In this document: positions 10,362 through 22,107 of the stretch, one piece after another | How the letters are laid out: each line of letters opens with the position of its first letter | Position numbering within the stretch: the stretch's first letter is position 1 | Position numbers and translations under genes: made by a program | NCBI GenBank assembly: GCA_009363875.1 | Contig: CM018690.1 | Span: 16,385,692 to 16,449,691, forward strand | Direction: 5' to 3' | Length of the DNA: 64,000 nucleotides | Source: Mikania micrantha | Lineage: Eukaryota > Streptophyta > Magnoliopsida > Asterales > Asteraceae | Notes under the pieces: model-generated | Told to the model about the DNA's origin: nothing | Databases searched by the model: none | What the model saw: only the letters and a program-made list of their open reading frames with translations

Positions 10362-10364
<3 letters not shown>

Positions 10365-11316
10365 GATTCTGGAAATATTAAAGAAGCTATTATGCAAATT
10401 CTCATATGTTGATCATCACTACAAGCATATAAGTCCTTAATGCTCTTATACTTGTTACCTGAAAAGTACGTTGAAAAATTGGTCAACTACAAATAGTTGG
10501 TGAGTTACACGAGTTAAAACAATAAAAAATGCCATGCAAGTATAGGTTTTGTATGATACAATTGTCATGAGCCTAGAATCAAACTAAAAGTGTCCCATAT
10601 AACATAGTAATTAATGCTAATAGATTATAGATTGAGATGTGATATATTCGCTCAAATGTCACTACTAATGGCATGTGTCACCTGTAGCCTACAAGACCAA
10701 CACGAAAAAAATGAGGGTGTCAACCCATATAATACTATTTAATTAATACACACCTATCAACTCAGTTCCCTGAGCTGATTGTATAAAGTAAAAAGTGGGA
10801 TCTTAAGATTAATAGAAGTCACACAATCCATATCTAGTTTACTTGGTAATATGAAACAAGTCATGAATGTATGAAAAATTTTTAGCACAGGATAGTAGTT
10901 GGCATACTGGCTAATTCCTTGGGAAAAACATGTAAAAATAAGGGTCATATAATTCATCATAGATTTAGTGAATGGCTTAGGTTCTCAAATCGCATACGAG
11001 CAACATGATTAGTCCTATTTGAATATTAGAAGTAGTGTTAAAGTTGCTTAAGTTATTAACACTAGTATCAGGAAAAGTCGGGTGAGTGACTTGTTAGTCT
11101 CCCGATTATAGTTTAGGTCTATTTTAAAGTCTCATTATGTCTCGTTTAGTTAGATGTATAACTTAAGGTTGATGACATGATTAGCTTATGTTCATAAAGT
11201 ATTGATACCTTGTGTGTTAAGTTTATTATACATAAAGGATTGTGGATATGTTGATGATGCTTGAATACTCGGGTTTATATCTATGTTGTAGTGGTTTGGT
11301 GTTTGTTCACTTAAGT
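10362..11316. other. Intergenic, nothing recognised
   Basis: I see only short frames broken by stops, no terminal repeats and no RNA gene. Confidence 0.4.
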
Positions 11317-11329
11317 AAGCATAAGGATG

Positions 11330-11639
11330 ATCAAGATAAGTTGTTCTAGTGGTAGAAGACTCACCTTCCAATATGGAGGTCAAGGGTTCTACTCACACTT
11401 GAGGCACTTTGATTGATATCAGGTGAGGAGAGGAATCTTGAGCTTAATCTAGGATTTTGAACCGACGGGGGGCGCATTTTTTACAGCAAAAATAAGCTGG
11501 TTTCTGCGCATTAGGTGCAGCTCTTCCGAGGGTGGCGCCCGTTAAACGGGCTATCGCTCCCTTGAGGAAGGGGTCTTCTTAGGCCTGCTGACGTGGTACA
11601 TATGCCACGACGTTATGCTCGGTTGTTGCTGTTAAAAAA
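11330..11639 (+). mobile_element. SINE, tRNA-derived
   Basis: The body starts with a pol III A-box-like GTTCTAGTGGTAGAAG, followed by a B-box-like GGGTTCTACTC about 40 bp later. It ends in an A run. The 13-bp AAGCATAAGGATG flanks it perfectly (11317-11329 and 11640-11652). The length of about 310 bp fits a plant SINE. It mobilises through LINE proteins in trans and encodes nothing. Confidence 0.85.
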
Positions 11640-11652
11640 AAGCATAAGGATG

Positions 11653-12729
11653 CCTATATAGTTGTTATTATGATAAGATTCAGTTATATTATAGGTCTTA
11701 ATTATGTATGTCATAATATAACATTAAATGTTCCATGAGTCTTTAGTTATTGCTTTAATAGTTGTACATTTGTTATACGTAGGCTGTAATTACATATATC
11801 TGTTCAAATTTTATGTACATTTCATGTATAGTTTTGATTAACTAAATGAGCTAAATTAAATAAAGTATGACATCTAACTTATTTGTTTAAAATTATCATA
11901 AATGTAAGAGTGTCCATTTTAATTTTAATTCAATAGACCCAAATCAATTAATCAAATTAAATGAGACATTTCAATTATTTTCTGGCGTAACTAGAAGTTA
12001 TTCGAATGGTTCGGGGTTCAAACCCCCATATTTTCATGTGCCCCATACAAATATTAAAGATAAATATAAGGCTAACTTTCACAAAATAATCAAGTTAATA
12101 GGGCTTGTAATGTGAGATTTATGCATTTTTAAAGTTGTCCCAACAATCTGTCAGAAATTGAAGGTTTTGGATTGTGATCTTGTTTTGATCGTTTAAAGGT
12201 TCAAATCTAACCATTTACGTTTTAAAGATTGTTCATTTTGGTTTAGTTTTAATTGAGACATGACTCATTAAATTTAATGTAAAATTTTAATTCGAATCTA
12301 TTTGTATCTATAACAAATTCAAATCATGGTTTCGGCCATGATTTCGAGTTTATTGGCCATAATTTATTATTCATGTTTTTAATGATGAGAATGGATATAA
12401 AACTTTGACATAAAGCTTTTGGATTCAAAGAATTGAAAGAACATGCAAAGTAGAAGTCACAAAATTGTTTTACAAAAAAAGAAGAAGATTGCATATTGTA
12501 GATGATGATGTTGCTTTCTTTATGGATGATGTCTTGAAGATAATGCCATGATAATCATAGAATCTAATGAACAAGATTATCATGTAGAGATTTTAAATAA
12601 GAAAAAGATTGAAGAATATGAAGAAACAACTTATCACACTTTGAAGGATGATGATCTAGATTAACTTGGTCTCGTTAAAGTTATCTTAACAATCTAGTTT
12701 ATCTATCTCTTGCATCATATTTATGTTAA
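11653..12729. other. Intergenic, nothing firm
   Basis: AT-rich. 'gggttcaaaccc' at about 12017 looks like a pol III B box, but no matching A box, tail or target duplication was found. Confidence 0.35.
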
Positions 12730-12732
12730 AAT

Positions 12733-13233
12733 CACTACAAAAAACAAACCTAATACAACGTTTTTTTGTAACGTAATGCAACTTTTTTTAAAATGTTGTA
12801 ATGTTGCATTTGAAAAAAAATTTGCATCTTCCTAAATTAATAAAGAAGTATATTTAAATGACACTTGTCAATATTTTAGCATCCCGAATTTTTCATTTTC
12901 CCGCCTATTAATTGACTTAAAACTAATTTTTACACTAATACTTGTATATCCAAATAGAAACCCCTTATTTTACGTTTTCAATAACTTAAACACAAACCGT
13001 AATTCTTGTATTAGGTAGTTTTCATTTGTACGATTTTTCTTTCTAAAAGATTATCTCATTATCGAATGTATATATATTTAAAATTTTTATGTTTTCTTAC
13101 TATCCAACTCGTGTAATATACATGTTTTTACGCTAGTTATGTAATAAAAACGTTGCATTAGATCTAATGCGACTTTAACTAAGGCAACTTATATTGAACA
13201 TAAATGTTGTATTAGGTTGATTTTGTTGTACTG
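12733..13233. mobile_element. Miniature CACTA element (501 bp)
   Basis: The left end is CACTACAAAAAACAAACCTA. The right end, inverted, is CAGTACAACAAAATCAACCT, and both then share AATACAAC. The 3-bp AAT is duplicated (12730-12732 and 13234-13236). There is no coding capacity. The right terminal base pattern departs from CACTA (CAGTA), so this copy may be immobile. Confidence 0.82.
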
Positions 13234-13417
13234 AATATTCAAAGTGTCATTCCATATGTATAACAATTCTTTGAAATCATACAAAATTGATGCTTAGACG
13301 CTTTATCATCATATGTTGACAAAAATAATCATTTATAAGGCGTTTGTTAGAGGTTTGATGATCTTGGTTAACCTGGTCTCATTGTTTACATAGATATGAA
13401 CTTTTGGCTTCGACAAC

Positions 13418-14091
13418 TAAGGGTGTTCACGAGCCGAACCGAACCGAGCCGAGCCAGGGGTCTGCTCGGACTCGGCTCGGATTTAAACCGAGCCTGAAAT
13501 TTTGGCTCGGACTCGGCTCGTTTTTAACCGAGATGGCTTGACTCGGCTCATTTTTGGCTCGGTTTTTACATAAAAATTTAATATTTGAATTGCATTTACC
13601 TCAGCTCGGCTCGGTTCGTTTTTGGCTCAATTTTTACGTAATAAATTTAATATTTGAATTGCATTCACCTCAACTCGGCTCGGTTCTTTTTAGCTCGGTT
13701 TTACATAAGAGAAGAGGAGTGAATATGTGAAACTAGGAATTAAGAATATGATTTAGGAATTAGTGAAGCACTTGATGATTGAGATTTATTTCGTATTTCC
13801 ATCCTCTTTTCTTTTATTATTTTATTTTTGTAACATAATTACAATATAACACCAATGTATATTTATTATTAAAAGTAACCCTATAGTTTTATATTTTAGT
13901 ATAACATGTTGTACAAACAAGCCGAGCATACGAGCCGAGCCAGCCCTTGCTCGGACTCGGCTCAGTTTCAAAATGAGCTGGCTCGGTTCGGCTCGGTTAC
14001 AAACAAGCTTTATCCGAGCCGAGCTTTATCCGAGCTTTTTCCGAATGAGCTACGAGCTGAATCCAAGCTTTGAGCCTTTTGGACAGCCCTA
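13418..14091. mobile_element. hAT non-autonomous element
   Basis: The ends are TAAGGGTGTTCA and, inverted, TAGGGCTGTCCA. TCGACAAC is duplicated perfectly on both sides (13410-13417 and 14092-14099), the 8-bp size of hAT insertions. Subterminal zones are rich in CTCGGCTCGG/CCGAGCCGAG repeats. There is no transposase frame. Confidence 0.88.
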
Positions 14092-14099
14092 TCGACAAC

Positions 14100-14722
14100 A
14101 TGATGTACAAATTCGATTGTGGTATCGAAAACATTAAGAGTAACAGGAGATGATGAAGATGGTGAAGATATAAAAGTTCATATTTATTTAGTGTTGAAGA
14201 GGAAGCTTTTTGAGGTAGTAGAAATAATGTAATTTATAATTTATTAACTTTTTTCTATTTACTAGTGGCTGAAAGACTATTTTCAAAATTCCATGCATAT
14301 TGTTTTGATAACTTGGAGCCCCATGTGCTTTATAAAGGTTGGAGTTTTTATTTATTTATATATATTATTTATTGAATAGTCAAAGTCTCTTTATATCTAA
14401 TGATAAATTTTAGTGAAAGCAGCTCATGGTTTGTCTCTACTCTTCAAAGTACGCTAGAAAGAAATAGTCATAATTTATTATTAGAAAATAAAACGAATTT
14501 TAACATAAACATATTTTGAATAGAATAAACACATTTAAATTATTATAATTCTTGAGAAACCTAATTAACAAACAATATAACATGATTTATTCGAAATGAA
14601 TACGACACTTATAATGCTAAAAAGATACATTTTTTTTGTTAAATTACCTCATTAATTTATTCATGCAAACTCCATCAAACTTGATAAATTAAAAAAATAC
14701 TTTTGATTATTTTACACGTATA
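14100..14722. other. Intergenic, 3' side of the GASA gene
   Basis: No gene is visible. The part nearest 14723 should contain the 3' untranslated region and polyadenylation signals of the minus-strand GASA gene; I could not fix the cleavage site. Confidence 0.4.
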
Positions 14723-15090
14723 TCAAGGGCACTTAGATGTGCCCTTGGTGTTCTTCATATCACGGTAGCATGGACATTGGTCCTTGCTTGCGAACGGACC
14801 TGATGGGACGCAACCAATGCATTTGTTGCAACAAATCCCGCAATACTTGAGGCATCTATCTCTATATCCAGATCTAGAACACCTCAATTCGCACTTCTTG
14901 TTGCACCCAAACATACCTGCATTCAACATCATTGTCGCCATCAATCGATTGTCTAGCAAACCAAAAACAACAAAACATATGATAATGACATACTTGGAGA
15001 GAGGGTGGGGGCGCTTGTAGGGGAGAATGCGAACGCGGTTGTGAAGAAGAAAAGAGCAAGGATGAGTAGCACTGCAAATGAGAGCTTCAT
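14723..15090 (-). CDS. GASA/snakin family secreted cysteine-rich peptide
   Basis: Two exons: 15090-14994 and 14916-14723, with a 77-bp intron (GT at 14993-14992, AG at 14918-14917). The spliced product is 96 residues. It begins MKLSFAVLLILALFFFTTAF, a clear signal peptide. A short Ser/Thr/Pro linker follows, then a C-terminal domain with all 12 cysteines of the GASA family. The domain includes CLKYCGICCNKC, CVPSGPFASKDQC and CPCYRDMKNTKGTSKCP. Family members are gibberellin-responsive or antimicrobial apoplastic peptides that fold through six disulfides. The frame is intact, the splice sites are canonical and a TATA box lies about 85 bp upstream of the ATG, so this looks functional. It is the only intact host gene I can support. 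Which GASA subgroup it belongs to cannot be decided here. Confidence 0.95.
14917..14993 (-). other. Intron of the GASA gene
   Basis: The donor is A|GTATGTC and the acceptor TGCAG|GTATG on the minus strand, in phase 1. Without splicing, the signal peptide and the cysteine domain would be in different frames. Confidence 0.9.
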
Positions 15091-15174
15091 TTTCTTTGAA
15101 TTAGTTTGCAGTAAGCTATGGAGCCTGTGATTGAGATGGTCTGGTTGATGATGAAGAAGAAGAAAGAGTCTTAG

Positions 15175-15182
15175 TATTTATA
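15175..15182 (-). promoter_or_regulatory. TATA box of the GASA gene
   Basis: TATAAATA on the minus strand, 85-92 bp upstream of the ATG. A GA/CT-rich 5' leader lies between them. Confidence 0.75.
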
Positions 15183-15955
15183 GGAGGAGTATCATCCAAT
15201 TCGCCCGCATGTTACATCTAGGTCGTTACTATCTAATTTCAATTGGCAAATAAATAAGTATTTGAATTTGCAAAAAATATATTTAAATTCGTTGAATACC
15301 TAATGAATTTGTAACATCTGGTTTTACAAAAACAAATGAATTTGGTGTCCATTATTGTTTAGTCTTACCAATTTTTAAGCCTGTTCTTATTTAACTCTTT
15401 TAATATAATTAACCAAGTTAAAATTACGTTCTGCTAAATATTTGTAGAAATAAAAAAATAATGGTATTGGTTGTTTTATTGAGTGATTTAATAAAAACAT
15501 TCAAATATATAATATAATTTATTGATTTAGATAATAAAAATACAGTATCTAAAATAAAAAATATATAGGTGATACAAAAAAATTCAACTTTTAGTTCTTA
15601 ATTTTTTTTTCTACTAATATACATTGTAATTTAAATCAATTTAACCGAGCTAATTAATAGGATATTTAACACATAATTTAAAAAAGTGTTTTAAAAATCA
15701 ACTTAACATAATTTATAATTATCATATTGAAGTTTTTATTTTTAAAAACCTATTATAACAAATAAATGTGTTAACAAATATTATTAAATTAAATTTCATT
15801 TAACTCGTATAATATATAGATTAATCCAAACATTGTAATACATTGAATTTTTTAAAGAAAATAAGTTTTTATTACTAATCATACATATATAATATTTATA
15901 TATTTAACACGTAAAAAATGTATTACATGCACGTGTGTTTCTCTCTCTATACATA
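15183..15955. other. Upstream region of the GASA gene, AT-rich
   Basis: No gene or repeat with clear ends was found. It may hold upstream regulatory sequence of the GASA gene, but I recognise no specific element. Confidence 0.35.
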
Positions 15956-17371
15956 TCTATCTTATATAATAAATCAAGGTTTTTGTATGCCACGTGTCAT
16001 GTAATGAAGCATGTTTCATTTTGGTTTCCCTCCTAATATTTGGAGCATTGATAATTAATAAATTTGACAAATTAATATTTTAATTTATTTTCTTATATTT
16101 AATAAATTTTGTATACAAATAAATAATTAAGCCATGAATATCTTATACTTTCAATGTATAAATTTAATAATATATTTAGAGTATATTGAAAAAAACAAAT
16201 AACTAAATAAAATAAAATAAAATAAAATAGATGCATTATAAAACAAATTGTAAACTATACAAATAATGATTTTATTAAAAATGAGAATATTAAATACCCG
16301 AATTATTTCATGTATATTCATATATTTTTATAACAAAATAAAATAAAATAGATATATTATAAAACAATATCATAAACTATACAAATAATGATTTTGTTAA
16401 TAATAAGAATATTAAAAACCTAAATTATGTATATTCATATATTTTCATATTTTAACTTACTGTTTTCATTAAATAATATAAAAATTTTAAATCTTTTCAT
16501 TTTTTAGGTAAGTTACAAAAACTAATGACTTATTTATATATTTTACAATTTATGGTATAATTATAATTCATAAAAGTTAATTCTTTTTATGTATAGTAAT
16601 ATTATTGAATATTATTATATAAATATTTTTATTTATTTAGCTAATTATATAATAAAATATCAAAATTAACGTTAATATTCCTATATTTTATTTCTTTTTT
16701 TATAACAACTTATTTTAAATTGTTATTATTTGTTTATAACTGTTAATTTACAAAAATATAAATAATTGGTAACATTTATTATCATTGTAGTCATTTAGTT
16801 TTTGTTTTTCAATGTGCATTTATTATTAATTATTGATATCTATTAAATGCAAGAGAGCTGCAATTCCGGGGCTTTTGGAGGAGATCAAGACATTAAGTTT
16901 TCTCTGGGTGAAGAACAGAGCTAGGTGGAATGAACTAACGTGGGAAGATTGGTGTAATTTTGTTTTGTAATTCTATCCATTTCGTGGTTGTACAGTTGTT
17001 CTACTTGAGTTACTTGCTTGAGTAGTTCTTTTTTAATATAATTTGGCCGTTCAAAAAAAAAGTTATAAAGTTTTTAGTTAAACTTTTTTTTGTTATCTAC
17101 AGTTCTATTTAGGTCTCTCTATCATTAACTTCAAATTATGTTTATTAAAATATTCAACAACAATAATAATAATTGTTTTCTATGGATTATTTTTTAAATA
17201 TTTTAAAATATTTAGCTTGATAGGATGATTTAAATGTTACAATACAATATGCATAATTAGAAGAAAAAAATTCAAGTGTAATTCTTATTTTTTTATAGAC
17301 ATAAATTTTTTATTAAAAAATATATAACATTTTGTATATTAAACCCGTGTAATATACGGGATTTAATCTAG
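15956..17371 (+). mobile_element. Helitron, non-autonomous
   Basis: It starts TCTATCTTATATAATAAATC directly after an A, the usual plant Helitron 5' end. It ends CTAG (17368-17371) directly before a T. Seven bases upstream of CTAG is the hairpin CCCGTGTAATATACGGG (17344-17360). These are the canonical rolling-circle Helitron signals, with insertion between A and T and no target duplication. There is no Rep/helicase gene. A LINE-like tail lies inside. Confidence 0.88.
16855..17061 (+). pseudogene. LINE (L1-type) 3' end, 5'-truncated
   Basis: The frame ending at 16970 reads LLEEIKTLSFLWVKNRAR, then WNELTWEDWCNFVL and a stop. This matches the final residues of plant L1 reverse-transcriptase/RNase H proteins as I recall them. 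A short 3' untranslated stretch and an A9 run (17053-17061) follow. Severe 5' truncation with a poly(A) end is typical of LINE insertion. It lies inside the Helitron, either inserted into it or captured by it. Confidence 0.78.
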
Positions 17372-17847
17372 TAAGTAATATAATTAATAATTCAAGTTGT
17401 TGTATAGTCAGATTAATACTAGGGTGGGTTCATTTTAGTCCGAGGGAAGGTATAACGTAAGAGTCGGAATAGTGTCATCATATCTCACGAAGCTTCCTTT
17501 AATTTGCAAGGTGTATATATGTAATTAAAAATTTCATCAAAAGTAAATTTGTTTGGTAAATTTAATATCAATAGTAAATTATTGATAATATTAATTGTTC
17601 ATATTTAATTATGGTTTATTGATTAATGTATTGTAATAAAGCTTCAGTCAACTTTGGAAGTTAATTCATCACCACATGTACCTTTCGGATATATCTATTA
17701 CCTACCGTATAAAATTTAATTGTTTAATTTCAATAAAATATTAAGATATGAACAAAACTTTAAATTTCAAAAAATTAACATATACCTAGCTATTTAATTA
17801 CTAATTTATCAACAGAAGGTTTAAAGGCTACAAAAAATTATTTACTT

Positions 17848-17975
17848 TTTTTTTTGAACGGCTAAGCTTACTCCACCTAAATTACACCATATTTACACCT
17901 TACATGGGATAGAACCCATGACCTCCCATTCTAAGAGGCAAGCCTCTACCAAGTGGGCTAATCTCACATTGGCAC
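17848..17975 (-). mobile_element. SINE, tRNA-derived, minus strand
   Basis: On the minus strand an A-box-like TTAGCCCACTTGGTAGAGG is followed by a B-box-like GGGTTCTATCCC, and the element ends in an A run. Near-identical flanks (AAAAAATTATTTACTT at 17832-17847 and AAAAAAATATTTACTT at 17976-17991) are the target duplication with one difference. Confidence 0.8.
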
Positions 17976-18440
17976 AAAAAAATATTTACTTGGTTAGAGT
18001 ATCTATTTAATTTATCGATCAATTATATATAAATTTATTGTGTAGTACTAAATAATGTTATGGACAATTGCATTCATAGCATTGACGCCTGATGTCATAC
18101 AACAGATTGAACAATTCTACTTTCCGTTCATAAATTTTTAAAACTTGTTTTTATATTATCATTCATAAAGTTTTAAATTGGTCTCGCATTTTATGTTATT
18201 ATTTAATGACAAATTTATTTAAATAGATGAGAATGGTTTGACAAAAGATCAAAATAGAAACTAAGCTATTACGAGCCATATGATGGGTCGCTCCATTCGA
18301 CAATACGCAACAAAGTAGGAGCATGGGATCACCACATAATGTGTGTCACGTAATAAAAGTGTCTCTAGAAATGTTATCACATTATAAAAGTCTTTTATTG
18401 GCACATTTTTGTGTACCACCTATTACTAAAGAGATTTTTA

Positions 18441-18676
18441 ACCAAGGGCTTCTAGCCTAATGGTTACCCAATTGGCTTCCCTGTGAAAGGTCACGGGTTC
18501 AAATCCCTACCAAGGCGAAATAGGGGTCCTTGGGAGGTCAGGGGGTTTTCCGGTGCGGTTTCCTCCTGGGGTGGTGGTGGAGTCTCAACGGAGGTCATGC
18601 TAACTAGACATTGTTGACGTGTCCTGGATATCAGTGGTTCACACGTTGAGATCAAATACCGTTCAAAAAAAATTAG
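18441..18676 (+). mobile_element. SINE, tRNA-derived
   Basis: The A box lies in GCTTCTAGCCTAATGGTTAC and the B box is GGGTTCAAATCCC. The element ends with GTTCAAAAAAAATTAG. The 14-bp TAAAGAGATTTTTA flanks it exactly (18427-18440 and 18677-18690). The tRNA-like head alone could be mistaken for a tRNA gene, but it has no acceptor stem closure. Confidence 0.9.
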
Positions 18677-18690
18677 TAAAGAGATTTTTA

Positions 18691-19169
18691 GTAGCTTTTT
18701 TATACTTCTTACAATATATTAACTACAAAACATCTATACTAATTTAGTGATACAGTTATCTTCTAGCATAAATTAGCAAATGGCTTTTGTGATACAAATT
18801 TTGTGTTAATAAAAACTATTTCTAGCTAAAAATGCATATTACTTTTAGTGGCATATAATTTTTATATTATTTTCAATAATTAAATCATTATTTATTTACA
18901 ATATAAAACAAAAATAGAAATGAAAACATGTGAAATTATAATATCTTTCGCTCCAAAACATATTTCAAATGTTAGCAAAGAAATAAATAATAAGTTTGAA
19001 ACATATTTCAAAAGTTTTTTTTAAAAAAAAGCCAGAATGATCTTTCAAAGTTGTCAATTACATATTTACATTTCAACCAATTCATGAATTTTTTTATCTC
19101 TGTTCCACCAATGCTTAATATTTTGTCAAGTATGCCTTTATCATCGTGACATCTTGAAGATGATATATA
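18691..19169. other. Intergenic, nothing recognised
   Basis: AT-rich, with no coding or repeat signal that I can support. Confidence 0.35.
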
Positions 19170-19177
19170 TTTATTAC

Positions 19178-19983
19178 CAGAGGCGTACCCATTAAAGAGA
19201 TATGGGGTTCGACCGACCCCCATGAATTTTTGATTTTCAATGTTATATATTTGATCCGATCTCGATCGACCCCCAACGAAATTTGTCTTCGACCCCCATG
19301 AAAATTTGACGAACCAGGTAAAGCTCAATTTAAAATTATTTTAAAGCCAAAAATAAAAAAAAAATGATATTCAAATAACGCAATATGTTTTACCTGTGAT
19401 GAAACTCAATTAACAATAATTAATTTAATTAAATATCTAATCAGTCATATTCTACTTAAAAAAGTAATAAGACTCAATTTGTATATTAAGTAATTGAATT
19501 TAATGTTGATAATTAATGTTCGGTTCGCTACTAAAAATACAATAGAGTAATAACTTATTAATATACATGTTTTTCTCCACATCACAACAGCCACAATTTA
19601 TAAATTGACTGAAGTTAAAACTTTTTAACATAATGAAAAATTAGTTGATTTGTGTATAATTTGTTTATTTAGGTAATATAAAACAATTATTTAAAAGAAA
19701 ATTTAGACATTCACCTTCTTTTAATCTTTAATTTATAAATTTAAATAGAATTTTTTTGAATCATGTTGAAAAACAACTAATTTTATCATATAATCCTAAT
19801 TAATGAGATGATAATTTAGCGTGGTTTTATTATGTATTTGTGATTTATTTTATTTTTATCAATTTTTTTGTTAATCCGACCCGATTATATTTGAATTTGT
19901 CAAAAAAACAAAATAATTAATAACAAATAATTCTAAAAAAAAAATCCTGAACCCCATAAAAAAATTTTCTAGGTCCGCCACTG
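19178..19983. mobile_element. hAT non-autonomous element (806 bp)
   Basis: The left end is CAGAGGCGTACCCA and the right end, inverted, is CAGTGGCGGACCTA, a familiar plant hAT terminus. TTTATTAC is duplicated perfectly (19170-19177 and 19984-19991). 'cgacccccatgaa' repeats lie near the left end. No transposase is present. Confidence 0.9.
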
Positions 19984-20377
19984 TTTATTACTAGATATAA
20001 AGGGTTATTAAAGGTTTAAGAACTGGTATGAGAGACCTAAATAGTTTAAATTATTAAAAAAAATAATTGTTAATTTAAATTAGTATTTGAGAAACCAGGC
20101 ACCTCTAGGTGAGGTGGCACTATAAAGAGTGAGAACACCATTCTTCACCTATGAGGAGAGATTGAGTGCGAGAATGCGTTGAAGTCATTACACATGGCTT
20201 TAGGCGTCACATGATGTGTTGCACTTGAATTTGTACAACTTACAACGTTTTATGGGAAACTTTCTTACTTTGTCTCGGTGATATGCTTTGTGACCTAGAA
20301 GCAAGGCTGGTCATGGGGAGGGGCGAGGTGGGCGACTGCTCCGGCCTCCGGGCCTGAAATTTATATATATATATATA

Positions 20378-21439
20378 GGGAAGAGATCATATAATAACCC
20401 TCTCTAATTGAGAAAACTCAATAACTCAAATCCAATAGTTCAAATTTTCAAGATTAAATCTAATGGTGACATATGTCACTAATTAATTTTAATACAAAAG
20501 GGCATTATGGTCTTTTGTCTTAATTACAAAAATCAGATTTAATATAAGAGTGACAAGTGTCACACTCTTAAAAAACCATCTATTTTCCTATTTTTAAATT
20601 AAAGTTTCCCCCCTTGATTTTTATACACTTATAACTTTTTTATACAATGTTATTTTTTTTATAAAAATTACACCATAAAACTCGTCATATTTTTCTCGTT
20701 AATTTCATTATAGTCATGCCAAATTTTTTTCGGGCGTTCGTAATTACACTAACGTAAAAAACATAAGTACAATAATTTTTCTCTTTTTTCAAAAATTTTC
20801 CATCAAAATTTTTTTTTTCTCTCATCTTAAATATATATTACAAACTTATTTTTTATTATAAAATTTAGTTAATTAGATAAATTTATATCAAATAAGATAG
20901 AAAGTTAAATAATTGTAACGTAAAATAAATAATAAGTTACAGCCCGTTACATCAGTGTAACGACTCGTTACATCAGTGTAATTATGAATACTTTGAAAAA
21001 ATTCAGCTCGTTACATCAGTGTAATTAGGAACACTTTGAAAAAATTCAGCTCGTTACATCAGTGTAATTACGAACACTTTGAAAAAATTCAGCTCATTAT
21101 ATCAGTGTAATTTCGAACACTTTAAAATTTTTTGACAAAACTATACTTGAATTAAAGATAAAAATGTGACAAATTTAATGGTGTAATTTTTTTTAAAAAA
21201 ATAATAATGTATATAAAAGTTATGAATGTTTAAAAAAATAGGGGGGGTAAACTTTAATTTTAAAAATCAAATCAAATACACCTCACAAATCTCTAAAATA
21301 CCCTTAAAGAAATCTCAACTACTTATTTTTCCCAGATTTAATATGGACCACACATTTCAAATTCATTAAATTAGACAACCAATAAAATTGGGTTTATAAG
21401 TTACCTCAATTAACACGGGTTACCATTTACTCCTTACCC
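20378..21439. mobile_element. TA-flanked TIR element, second copy type
   Basis: It starts GGGAAGAGATCATATAATAA after (TA)n and ends, inverted, GGGTAAGGAGTAAATGGTAA before (TA)n. The inverted similarity extends about 60 bp. The end design (GGG.AAG.. then AACC) is shared with the 2129-5747 element. There is no coding sequence. The outer TA tracts hide any target duplication. Confidence 0.65.
20941..21125. repeat. Short tandem array (CGTTACATCAGTGTAA)
   Basis: CGTTACATCAGTGTAA recurs five times, the last copy mutated. Units are mainly 53-54 bp and also contain AACACTTTGAAAAAATTCAG. It sits in the interior of the TA-flanked element. Confidence 0.85.
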
Positions 21440-21599
21440 TATATATATATATATATATATTATAAAAAAATTATACAAGAAATATGTAACATCAATGTTT
21501 AAAAGGACGCATGAGCGACCGGGGAAGAGGCAAACCTGGCCTCTGTCACAGGCTCAATTTTTTTTGGGGCACAAAATTTTGATATATATATGTATATAT

Positions 21600-22107
21600 A
21601 GAGAATCAGTTAATGGTTTATTCGGTTCGGTTTAATTGGTTTTCAATTTTTTTTCCTATCCGAAAACCGAACAAACCGATTAATAATCAAATAAACCGGT
21701 TAAAAATCGAATAAACTTATCCGAATAAACCGAATTCAATCGAATAAACCGATTAAAAACCAAATAAACCGGTTAAAAACCGAATAAACCGAATTCAACC
21801 TCATATATTATTAATAAGATAATAAATTTAAATATGAATCCGATTTAATCGGTTAACCAAACAAACCAAATTCAAAGAAAATTGGAACGATAACCAAACA
21901 GAAACCGAAATTCGGATACGGTTATAAACCGAACTGAAAACCAAATTTGGAATTCGGATGCAGTGAGGAACCAAACCGAAAACCGAATTCAAATTTCGGT
22001 TCGGTTTTTTCAGTTACAAATACGGTTCAATTTTTCAGTTACAAATGCAGTTTGGTTTTTTTCAGTTACTAATACAATTCATTTTTCAATTTTCTTGAAC
22101 ACCCCTA
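21600..22107. mobile_element. hAT-like repeat, left end undefined
   Basis: The interior is dense in CCGAATAAACCGGTTAAAAA and CGGTTCGGTTT wording. The right end CTTGAACACCCCTA (inverted TAGGGGTGTTCAAG) is a typical plant hAT terminus. No matching left terminus or 8-bp duplication was found. Confidence 0.5.

Noticed and set aside
10200..10486. Minus-strand frames with long Tyr or Ile runs
   Set aside because: They translate the (TAA)n microsatellite and CACTA end.
11999..12030. SINE fragment with GGTTCAAACC-like B box
   Set aside because: No A box, tail or target duplication.
18441..18520. tRNA gene
   Set aside because: A and B boxes exist, but there is no acceptor stem pairing, and the unit has a SINE body, an A-rich tail and a 14-bp target duplication.
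19008..19328. 106-codon minus-strand frame over the hAT left end
   Set aside because: It straddles the element border, so it cannot be a native gene, and it shows no known motif.
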